The position numbers and the translations under genes are program-made. A DNA stretch of 59,459 nt from an uncultured Prevotellaceae bacterium (GTDB taxonomy: Bacteria > Bacteroidota > Bacteroidia > Bacteroidales > UBA3663), in assembly GCA_900319235.1 (NCBI GenBank), contig ONNR01000021.1, positions 1 through 59,459 on the forward strand. Direction: 5' to 3'. A model generated the notes under the pieces. That model searched no databases. It had not been told where the DNA came from and worked only from the letters and a program-made list of their open reading frames with translations. Below, in pieces: positions 1-6,711 of the stretch. Every line of letters begins with the position of its first letter. Position 1 is the stretch's first letter.

Positions 1-105
1 GCCCATGATCCTCTTCAGAAGTGGGATCTCAATGGCAGGAAACTCGTCCAACCTGCGAAGGGGCAGATCTATCTGCATCAGGGTCGAAAGAAAGTCGTAA
101 GATAA
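1..105 (+). CDS. C-terminal end of a secreted or surface protein (partial)
   Basis: The window opens inside a reading frame that ends at TAA (103-105), leaving 34 residues. They include WDLNGRKL, then a Gly-containing linker, then IYLHQGRKKVVR. This matches the short C-terminal pattern (D-L-x-G-R-x-V, later G-x-Y-I-x-x-G-x-K-x-x-x-R) common at the end of secreted Prevotella-type proteins and resembling the last strands of type IX sorting domains. The catalytic or binding part lies outside the window, so its function cannot be told. A hairpin follows 20 bp downstream. Confidence 0.7.
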   Translation, partial: AHDPLQKWDLNGRKLVQPAKGQIYLHQGRKKVVR

Positions 106-123
106 CATCCGAAGATTATAATT

Positions 124-160
124 AAAAATGCCGACAGAACCCAACTGCCGGCATTAAATT
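124..160 (+). terminator. Hairpin terminator after the partial gene
   Basis: AATGCCG (127-133) pairs with CGGCATT (149-155) and is flanked by A-rich and T-rich sequence. It sits between the plus-strand partial gene and the minus-strand metY-like gene, so it may serve both converging transcripts. There is no long T-run, so strength is uncertain. Confidence 0.5.
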
Positions 161-229
161 TGCGTTAATTCACGAAAATTGTTACGCTGCGCTCCACGCG
201 AGCAAAGCTCGGAGCGTGTTAATAAAACA

Positions 230-1510
230 TCAATCCATCTTCGCCATCGCCTGTTCGAGGTCGGCGATGATGTCATCGACGTTCTCGATGCCCACCGAGA
301 GGCGAACAAGGTCGGGAGCAACGCCTGCTTCGCGGAGCTGCTCTTCGGAGAGCTGGCGATGGGTGTGGCTGGCTGGATGGAGCACACAGGTGCGCGTGTC
401 GGCCACGTGGGTGACGATGGAGATGAAGTCGAGGTTGTCCATGAACTTGATGGCATCCTCACGCGTTCCCTTCAGACCGAAGGCAATGACACCGCAGGAG
501 CCATTGGGCAGGTATTTCTGTGCCAAGGGGTAATACTTGTTGGAAGGCAGTCCGCAGTAGTTCACCCAGCTCACACGTGGGTTCTTTTCCAACCACTCGG
601 CCACCTTCTGGGCATTGGCGCAATGCTGCTTCATGCGCAGGGCTAGCGACTCAAGGCCGAGGTTGAGGATGTAGGCATTGAAGGGCGAGGGAATGCTGCC
701 CAGGTCGCGCATCAGCTGGCTGACGAGCTTGGTGGTGTAGGCCATCTTGCCGAAGGCCTTGGTATAGGTGAGGCCGTGGTAGCTTTCGTCGGGCGTGGTC
801 AGGCCGTGGAACTTCGTGCCGTAGGCATCCCAGTCGAAGTTGCCCGAATCGACCACAGCACCGCCCACCTGTGCGGCGTGTCCGTCCATGTATTTCGTGG
901 TGGAGTGGGTCACGATGTCGCAGCCCCATTCGAAGGGACGGCAGTTGATGGGCGTGGCAAAGGTGTTATCGACGATGAGTGGCACGCCATGCTTGTGAGC
1001 CATCTTGGCAAATCGCTCGATGTCGAACACGTTACCGCCGGGGTTGGAGATGGTCTCGCCGAAGAAGCACTTCGTGTTAGGCTGGAAGGCTGCCTCGATA
1101 CGCTCATCGTCCCAATCGGGATCGACGAAGGTGCATTCGATGCCGAGTTTCTTGAGCGTCACGCCGAAGAGGTTGAATGTGCCGCCATAGATGGTGTTGG
1201 AGGTGACGAAGTGGTCGCCTGCTTCGCAGATGTTGAAGATGGCGTAGAAGTTGGCAGCCTGTCCCGAAGAGGTCAGGACGGCACCTACACCGCCTTCGAG
1301 GGCAGCAATCTTCTTTGCCACGGCGTCGTTGGTGGGATTGGCCAAGCGGGTGTAGAAGTAGCCGTCATCCTTCAGGTCGAAGAGACGTGCCATCTGGTCG
1401 CTGGTTTCGTACTTGAATGTGGTGCTCTCGTAAATAGGCAACTGCTGGGGTTCGCCTTTCTTTGCTTTCCATCCGCCGTGAACGCAGATGGTCTCGAGGT
1501 TTTTCTTCAT
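230..1510 (-). CDS. metY: O-acetylhomoserine sulfhydrylase (Cys/Met metabolism PLP enzyme)
   Basis: 426 aa, full length for the family. It is predicted to make homocysteine from O-acetyl-L-homoserine and sulfide in cytosolic methionine synthesis. Visible PLP-site elements are Y53-x-R55 in YFYTRLANPT, SSGQAAN (81-87), D181 in IVDNTFATP, and the Schiff-base lysine K206 in HSTTKYMDGH. The length and the HGGWKAKKGE start favour the sulfhydrylase branch over cystathionine gamma-synthase, though the exact substrate (acetyl- or succinyl-homoserine) cannot be proved from sequence. It starts at ATG 1510 and appears monocistronic; the upstream 750 bp hold repeats and the promoter of the divergent operon. 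Confidence 0.92.
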   Translation of the reverse strand: MKKNLETICVHGGWKAKKGEPQQLPIYESTTFKYETSDQMARLFDLKDDGYFYTRLANPTNDAVAKKIAALEGGVGAVLTSSGQAANFYAIFNICEAGDHFVTSNTIYGGTFNLFGVTLKKLGIECTFVDPDWDDERIEAAFQPNTKCFFGETISNPGGNVFDIERFAKMAHKHGVPLIVDNTFATPINCRPFEWGCDIVTHSTTKYMDGHAAQVGGAVVDSGNFDWDAYGTKFHGLTTPDESYHGLTYTKAFGKMAYTTKLVSQLMRDLGSIPSPFNAYILNLGLESLALRMKQHCANAQKVAEWLEKNPRVSWVNYCGLPSNKYYPLAQKYLPNGSCGVIAFGLKGTREDAIKFMDNLDFISIVTHVADTRTCVLHPASHTHRQLSEEQLREAGVAPDLVRLSVGIENVDDIIADLEQAMAKMD

Positions 1511-1583
1511 ATTTCTACTCTATTTTTATCAAGAATTAGCGAATTAGAGAATTGTCGGGATGACGGATTCCGCAATCAAAATG

Positions 1584-1591
1584 CAAAAATA
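1584..1591 (-). promoter_or_regulatory. Possible -7 box for metY
   Basis: Reads TATTTTTG on the minus strand, fitting TAnnTTTG, 74 bp upstream of the start codon. No TTTG lies at the expected 19-21 bp further upstream, so this is tentative. Confidence 0.35.
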
Positions 1592-1710
1592 ATGTCTTTT
1601 TTTGGAAATGCCGTCTTTTTGCCAAAAAAATGCTGGTCCTGATGGTAAATTATCGGATTATTTCGTCTAATTGGAAGGCTAAGACGGCAAATATTTCTTC
1701 TCAAATCGGA

Positions 1711-2165
1711 GTATGACCAATCTTGGCCAAGAATGGTCATTCTTCTGCGGGAGCATAACCAATCTTGGCCAAGAAAGGGTATGCTTCGATAGGATAAAGC
1801 ACTTTGACGGCCGACAGAGTGTTTTCGCCGATTGGCGCATAACCAATCTTGGCCAAAAATGGTCATTCTTCTGTGGGAGCATATCCAATCTTGGCCAAGA
1901 AAGGGTATGCTTTGATAGGATAGAGCACGCTGACGCGCGACAGAGTGCTTCCGCCGATGGGAGCATAACCAATCCTGGCCAAGAAAGGGTATGCTTCGAC
2001 AGGAAAAAGCACTCTGACGGCCGACAGAGTACTTTCGCCGATTGGCGCATAACCAATCTTGGCCAAGAATGGTCATTCTTCTACGGGAGTATAACCAATC
2101 TTAGCCAAGAAAGGGTATGCCACGCTTGGATAAAGCATTCTGTCGCGCGACAGCGTGCTTGCGAA
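1711..2165. repeat. Seven-copy 42/84-bp modular palindromic repeat array
   Basis: The core CCAATCTTGGCCAAGAA, containing the perfect palindrome CTTGGCCAAG, starts at 1717, 1759, 1843, 1885, 1969, 2053 and 2095. Core-to-core distances are exactly 42, 84, 42, 84, 84 and 42 bp. The 42-bp units carry TGGTCATTCTTCT after the core. The 84-bp units carry AAGGGTATGC followed by a second inverted repeat of the type AGCACTCTG-N8-CAGAGTGCT (for example about 1797-1824 and 2007-2034). Copies differ by scattered substitutions but almost no indels. Frames stay open on both strands because 42 is a multiple of 3, but I do not regard these frames as genes. No transposase is nearby. Function unknown. Confidence 0.9.
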
Positions 2166-2213
2166 GGTTGAGAAAAGGTTTTTGTAATATTTTTGCGAAT
2201 AACTCCCAATGGA

Positions 2214-2245
2214 TTTGGATAAATCGGAAATAATGTGTATCTTTG
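2214..2245 (+). promoter_or_regulatory. Bacteroidetes-type promoter of the DUF3810 operon
   Basis: TTTG at 2214-2217, a 20-bp spacer, then TATCTTTG at 2238-2245. This is a full match to the -33/-7 consensus, 24 bp upstream of the chosen ATG. Confidence 0.85.
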
Positions 2246-2269
2246 CGCTCGAAGTTATGCAAGACTAAG

Positions 2270-3298
2270 ATGAGACGAAAGATTCTGCTGATATTGTTTG
2301 TTCTGGTTGTGTCGTTCCAACTCCTTCCGGGAGGGGGCGACCTGTATGCGCAGCATGTTTATCCCGTTGTCGGCAAGGTTTTGCATACCTTGTCGGCGAA
2401 GGTTTCTTACAGCGTCAGTGGCGTTTTCTACATCGTAGGTATTCTTGTCTTCCTGCTTTATCCGATATATGCCATTGTGAAGCACAAGCAACGAAAACTC
2501 GATGTATTATGGATGGAACTGGAATTGGTGGCGTGGCTCTATGTGTGGTTCTATGGGGCGTGGGGTCTGAACTATTGTCAATCGGACTTCTGTCAGCGCA
2601 CATCGACGCCTCGTGCGAACTATGACGTTGCGGCCTTGGTGCGCTTTGCCGACGACTATGTGACGAAGCTCAACGAGTCGTATGTCGAGATCAAGAAGGT
2701 CGACGAAGCACTGGTGCGGCAGGAAGTTGCGAAGCAATATGCCAGGATGGGGAAAGGGATGGGTATCAATGCTCCATTCACCGAGCAACCGCGGGAGAAG
2801 ACCATGCTGCTGACACCGCTTGCCTCCAAGGTGGGCGTTACGGGCACGATGGGGCCTTTCTTCGGCGAATTCATCGTCAATGGCGACCTGCTGCCTTGCG
2901 AATATGCTGCGGCCTATGCGCATGAACTTTCGCACCTCCTGGGCATCACCAGCGAAGGGGAGGCAAACTTCTACGGATATCTTGCCTGCACGTCGAGTGA
3001 CGTCCCCGAGATACGTTTCAGCGGCTATCTCTCCATCCTGCATCATGTGCTCCAGGCGATGCGGGAAGCGGGAAGGGAGGAGTACAATCTGATTCACACT
3101 AAGATTCGGCCAGAGATACACCTGCTTGAGTTGGAACGAAGAGTGCATTGGGTGAGCTTATACAGCGAAACCTTGGGCGAGATGCAAGACAAGATTTTCG
3201 ACTTCTATCTTCGTTCCAATCGCATTGAGGAAGGGCGGAAGAGCTATTCCTCCGTCATCGGCTTGCTGATTAGTTATGAAGATAATAAAAAAATATGA
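2270..3298 (+). CDS. DUF3810 family membrane protein with HExxH motif
   Basis: 342 aa. I chose ATG 2270 because it lies just after the promoter and begins a hydrophobic helix; an in-frame TTG at 2243 overlaps the -7 box. Two N-terminal membrane segments (about residues 4-20 and 50-70) are followed by a domain with YAHELSHLLGI, a zinc-protease type HExxH (H218, E219, H222), and a downstream acidic residue in SEGEANFYGYL. This fits the DUF3810 family, whose substrate is unknown. The motif argues for a membrane-anchored metallopeptidase acting at the inner membrane, but that is inference. First gene of a three-gene operon; its TGA overlaps the next ATG. Confidence 0.85.
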   Translation: MRRKILLILFVLVVSFQLLPGGGDLYAQHVYPVVGKVLHTLSAKVSYSVSGVFYIVGILVFLLYPIYAIVKHKQRKLDVLWMELELVAWLYVWFYGAWGLNYCQSDFCQRTSTPRANYDVAALVRFADDYVTKLNESYVEIKKVDEALVRQEVAKQYARMGKGMGINAPFTEQPREKTMLLTPLASKVGVTGTMGPFFGEFIVNGDLLPCEYAAAYAHELSHLLGITSEGEANFYGYLACTSSDVPEIRFSGYLSILHHVLQAMREAGREEYNLIHTKIRPEIHLLELERRVHWVSLYSETLGEMQDKIFDFYLRSNRIEEGRKSYSSVIGLLISYEDNKKI

Positions 3299-3945
3299 TC
3301 AAGAATATACTATTCGATTTCGATGGCACCTTAGCCGATACGGCGCAAGGGATTGTAGAAACTTTGCGTGAATCCTTTGTGCGATTAGGGCGACCTGTGC
3401 CGACAGAGGAGGAGATGGTGGCGACCATCGGCCGACCACTTTGGAAGGCATTCCAGACGTTGGGAAATATGACGGAAGAAGAGGCACATCAGGCCGTGGA
3501 AGTTTATGCGGGACTTTTTATGCAGTATGAGATTCCGAACATCCGCATGTTTCCAGGCGTTACTGCGATGCTGGAGCAGTTAGCTGAGCGTGGCATCCGT
3601 ATGGCCATCGTCACTTCGCGCGACCGTCATTCCCTGGACTTGATTCTTCAGAACAACAACATCGACCGTTATTTTGAAACAGAGGTGACCGTCGATGACC
3701 ATTTGACTCCTAAGCCTGCTCCCGATATGGTGCTTGCCTTGCTCGCAAGGATGAACATCAAGGCTGATGAGACGCTTGTAGTGGGCGACACGACTTTCGA
3801 CATCGAGATGGGTAACCGCGCAGGCTGCGGGACTTGTGCGGTTACTTGGGGCAACCATTCGTGCGAACTACTCCAATCTGCGCGTCCCGATATGATCATC
3901 GATGACCTTGATTCAATATATCACGAATTATCGCAACAAAAATGA
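3295..3945 (+). CDS. HAD family hydrolase, phosphoglycolate phosphatase-like
   Basis: 216 aa cytosolic HAD-superfamily phosphatase with all four motifs: DFDGT (nucleophile D8, acid D10), VTSRDRHS (motif II), KPAPDMV (motif III lysine) and VVGDTTFDIEMG (motif IV aspartates). The helical cap between motifs I and II is of subclass I size, as in Gph and PpaX. The substrate cannot be assigned; phosphoglycolate or another small phosphomonoester is plausible. The start codon overlaps the upstream stop as ATGA, and its own TGA overlaps the next start the same way, which suggests translational coupling across the operon. Confidence 0.9.
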   Translation: MIKNILFDFDGTLADTAQGIVETLRESFVRLGRPVPTEEEMVATIGRPLWKAFQTLGNMTEEEAHQAVEVYAGLFMQYEIPNIRMFPGVTAMLEQLAERGIRMAIVTSRDRHSLDLILQNNNIDRYFETEVTVDDHLTPKPAPDMVLALLARMNIKADETLVVGDTTFDIEMGNRAGCGTCAVTWGNHSCELLQSARPDMIIDDLDSIYHELSQQK

Positions 3946-5549
3946 AACAAACCATTATTGCCTTGCTGATGCTCCTCTCACTGACTGCATCGGCGCAGGA
4001 AACTATCGAAAATCCAACAGAGGGCGCATGCAGCATGGGTGTCCCCGATGCTGTCCGCAATTATGCTCTCAACATCAAGGACAATGGCGAAAGCCTTGAA
4101 ACGAACGGTTTTTCAATGGAGTCGGCTATTGTCAGAGGCAAGATTTATGGCTTTGACCGACGGACGTATGGCGAGAAGATGAGCGCTGAGGTGAAGGTCT
4201 TTATCTTCAATCCGTTTTTGGGCGAACAACTCTCGTATTCGGGTCGAATCAACTCCGACAACTCCTACGAAATCCAGGTGCCGATGACGACAAAACATCA
4301 GACGGTGTATTTGGGGGCAAATCCGATTATCAGCAGCGATATTTTAATCTCTGCTGGAAAAACCGTGGTTGTGGATTTCGATTTTCAGCAGATTAACGAG
4401 CCGTGGGAACTGCCCAATGGCCGCTTGATTCCCTATTTTTCGGGCGAGAATGTTGACATCAACTATGCCTTGTCGTTGGGCGTGTCGCGCAGTTTGAATC
4501 AGGAATTGCTCAACTATCCGTCCGCTGCGGAAAAAATATCGAGGTTCACGATGAAGGAGTACAAGGATTATGTTTTGGATTTCTTTGAGGATTTCAATAC
4601 CCGTATCGACACAATGCCAGTTACAAAACGTGCAAAAGAGTATCTGAGAATCCTTATGAAATCAGAAGAGGCGTATTACCTTTCGATGGGAAGCTTCTGG
4701 ATAGAAAACGCCTACCGCACAGCCAACGGCAAGAGTTACAATGACTCAATCCCCGAATTCAAGAAGCCAGTGATTGACGAGAGTTACTTGGATTATCCCA
4801 AAACGCTTGATCTTGACAATGTCATGATGTTTTATGCTGACAAATTCAGTTATAATATCTCCTATTGGAATGGCCGCGTTATCTATGACCTTGAAAAAAG
4901 CGCTGTGGATGTGGAATCGTTCAAAAACGAAATTTTTGGCGAGGGCGACAGTTATTTCAAAGATTTCATCAAGTTGCAGGAATATTGCCAACCGTTGTCC
5001 GAACAGGCTGTCGTACCAGATTCCATCATCGCTGAAATTGAAAAGATGCGTTTCCCGTTTTATGCAGATTATGTAAAAGCCAAGAATGCCGAAATCACTG
5101 CAAAAATCACGGAAGAAAAAGCTCGTGGCGGCTACTATGTGCATCAAGCGAGCGAAAGCACGGGCGATTCGTTATTTGTAGATTTGATAAAGGATTTCAA
5201 GGGCAAAGTGGTTTTCATTGATTTTTGGAACACTTGGTGCGTTCCCTGCCGTCAAGCCTTCAAGGATATGGAGCCCATGGAGAAAGAATTTGAGGGTAAG
5301 GATGTCGTATTCTTGTTCATTGCCGACGAATCGTCTCCGCAGAGGGTGTACGATGGAATGATAGTCTCGATGAAGGGCCATCATTACCGCCTTAATAATG
5401 CCCAGGCGTCGTCATTGAGACAAAAATGGGGCTTTCCAGGCATCCCGTCATATGTCATCGTTGGCAAGGATGGATCTGTTAAGGACTTCCACACCGGCTT
5501 CAAGGGCGTGGATTATTGTCGGGCAAAGATTGAGAGAGAACTCAATTAA
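3942..5549 (+). CDS. TlpA-like thioredoxin-fold protein, exported
   Basis: 535 aa. An N-terminal signal peptide (MKQTIIALLMLLSLTASAQE) is followed by a long N-terminal region of about 390 residues of beta-sandwich then helical character, resembling the DUF4369-type extension found on many Bacteroidetes TlpA proteins. A C-terminal thioredoxin domain follows with W-C-V-P-C (C433, C436) in NTWCVPCRQ and the cis-Pro segment FPGIPSYVIV. It is predicted to act in the periplasm as a thiol-disulfide reductase or isomerase. Coupled to the HAD gene by a 4-bp overlap. What it reduces is not visible. Confidence 0.88.
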   Translation: MKQTIIALLMLLSLTASAQETIENPTEGACSMGVPDAVRNYALNIKDNGESLETNGFSMESAIVRGKIYGFDRRTYGEKMSAEVKVFIFNPFLGEQLSYSGRINSDNSYEIQVPMTTKHQTVYLGANPIISSDILISAGKTVVVDFDFQQINEPWELPNGRLIPYFSGENVDINYALSLGVSRSLNQELLNYPSAAEKISRFTMKEYKDYVLDFFEDFNTRIDTMPVTKRAKEYLRILMKSEEAYYLSMGSFWIENAYRTANGKSYNDSIPEFKKPVIDESYLDYPKTLDLDNVMMFYADKFSYNISYWNGRVIYDLEKSAVDVESFKNEIFGEGDSYFKDFIKLQEYCQPLSEQAVVPDSIIAEIEKMRFPFYADYVKAKNAEITAKITEEKARGGYYVHQASESTGDSLFVDLIKDFKGKVVFIDFWNTWCVPCRQAFKDMEPMEKEFEGKDVVFLFIADESSPQRVYDGMIVSMKGHHYRLNNAQASSLRQKWGFPGIPSYVIVGKDGSVKDFHTGFKGVDYCRAKIERELN

Positions 5550-5562
5550 TTCGTGATAAAGA

Positions 5563-5593
5563 AAGGAGCCCTAATCATTGATTAGAGCTCCTT
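5563..5593 (-). terminator. Strong hairpin between TlpA gene and tRNA-Leu
   Basis: AAGGAGC-C-CTAATC (5563-5576) pairs with GATTAG-A-GCTCCTT (5580-5593), a 13-bp stem with a 3-nt loop. On the minus strand it is followed by TTTCTTT, so it is best read as the tRNA-Leu terminator; it can also end the plus-strand operon. Confidence 0.75.
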
Positions 5594-5602
5594 GAATGGG
5601 GG

Positions 5603-5686
5603 TACCCGAAGTGGGACTCGAACCCACACAGCCGTACGGCCACTAGTCCCTGAAACTAGCGCGTCTACCGATTCCGCCATCCGGGC
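5603..5686 (-). tRNA. tRNA-Leu (anticodon CAG)
   Basis: The minus strand folds as a class II tRNA of 84 nt. The acceptor GCCCGGA pairs with TTCGGGT, the D-arm is GCGGAATCGGTAGACGC, the anticodon stem is CTAGT/ACTAG with loop TTCAGGG (anticodon CAG), there is a long variable arm around GGCCGTACGGC, and the T-loop is TTCGAGTC. The discriminator is A and CCA is not encoded (genome reads ACCC). The long variable arm and A73 agree with leucine identity. It has its own promoter and terminator. Confidence 0.95.
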
Positions 5687-5733
5687 ATGTCTCGAAGACT
5701 GCGAAACTGTGGTTTGTTTCAGTTTTGCGGGTG

Positions 5734-5765
5734 CAAAGATAGTGTTTTTTTATCGAATCTCCAAA
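5734..5765 (-). promoter_or_regulatory. Promoter of tRNA-Leu
   Basis: On the minus strand TTTG (5765-5762), a 20-bp spacer, then TATCTTTG (5741-5734), 47 bp upstream of the tRNA. Confidence 0.8.
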
Positions 5766-5781
5766 TTTTATGGGGATTTTT

Positions 5782-5812
5782 TTTGTATTTTGTGCGATTT
5801 TCTTTATCTTTG
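5782..5812 (+). promoter_or_regulatory. Promoter of the CPBP protease gene
   Basis: TTTG (5782-5785), a 19-bp spacer, TATCTTTG (5805-5812), 41 bp upstream of the ATG. Confidence 0.8.
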
Positions 5813-5853
5813 CCCCCGAAATGAAGAATAATTGATAATTTGACCACTCAAAA

Positions 5854-6711
5854 ATGAAAAGAAAGTTCTGGACCGACTTCTTCTGGCTGCTGGTGTTCGC
5901 TTTTGTCGGTACACTCATCATGGTGCTGGCTATTATACCCATCTCTGCTTTGACGCGCGACACGTTGATGCTGCATCTTATCCAATGGGGACAGACCTTG
6001 CTGATCATGCTGCTGCCAGCCATCCTATGGACCATCCTTTATAAGAAGGAACGCGTGAGCGAGGTGATGCATACGCGGATGACTTCGTGGAAGGTGATTG
6101 CCTTGATTGTTGTGCTGATGATTGTCAGCCTGCCTGCGCTCGATGCATTGGCTACGACTTGCGAATCACTGCCGCTGCCTGAGCCTTTGGCCACGTGGGC
6201 CAAGAACAATGCCGAAGCGCAGCAGATGGCGGTGGACACGATGCTGGGGCTGAAGGGTGTCGGCGGTTGGTTCGAACTCATCATGCTGATGTGTGTCGGT
6301 ACGGCGCTGGGCGAGGAGTGGATGTTCCGCGGTGCCCTGCTTCGCTGCTTCAAGGGCTATAACAAGCATTGGGCAGCCGTCCTGGTAGGTTTTCTCTTCT
6401 CGCTGATCCATCTCGAAGCCTACGGGTTCATACCACGCTGGCTTTTGGGAACAGGTTTCGTCTATCTGGTCTATTGGACGGGCTCCATCTGGCCCAGTGT
6501 CATTGCCCATGCCATCAACAACCTTTGGGCACTTATCGAAATGAAAGAAGCCCCGAAGATGCTGGAGCATTTCGGGGCTGTATCGGTGTGTGTTAGTGTC
6601 GTGTTGATGGTCCTTGTCCTATGGCTCATCTACCGTGAAAGTCAGCAGCGTGCCATGGGTTCCATTGGCGTCGGTGCCGATGACCGTATAGACACCGACA
6701 GAGAAAGTTGA
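5854..6711 (+). CDS. CPBP family intramembrane metalloprotease
   Basis: 285 aa polytopic inner-membrane protein with the CPBP/Abi (CAAX-protease-like) motifs: EExxxR at E154-E155-R159 (GEEWMFRGALLR), FSLIH at 182-186, and HAINN at 219-223. About eight hydrophobic segments are seen, the last near residues 238-258. The natural substrate is unknown. The C-terminal tail (about residues 255-285) is polar and encoded within a 93-bp convergent overlap with the PorZ-like gene on the other strand, so its sequence is constrained by two frames. It starts at ATG 5854, 41 bp after the -7 box. Confidence 0.88.
   Translation: MKRKFWTDFFWLLVFAFVGTLIMVLAIIPISALTRDTLMLHLIQWGQTLLIMLLPAILWTILYKKERVSEVMHTRMTSWKVIALIVVLMIVSLPALDALATTCESLPLPEPLATWAKNNAEAQQMAVDTMLGLKGVGGWFELIMLMCVGTALGEEWMFRGALLRCFKGYNKHWAAVLVGFLFSLIHLEAYGFIPRWLLGTGFVYLVYWTGSIWPSVIAHAINNLWALIEMKEAPKMLEHFGAVSVCVSVVLMVLVLWLIYRESQQRAMGSIGVGADDRIDTDRES

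Noticed and set aside
1576..2171. Open frames of 125-166 codons on both strands
   Set aside because: They exist because of the 42-bp palindromic repeats, overlap each other in several frames, and have no supported start or homology.
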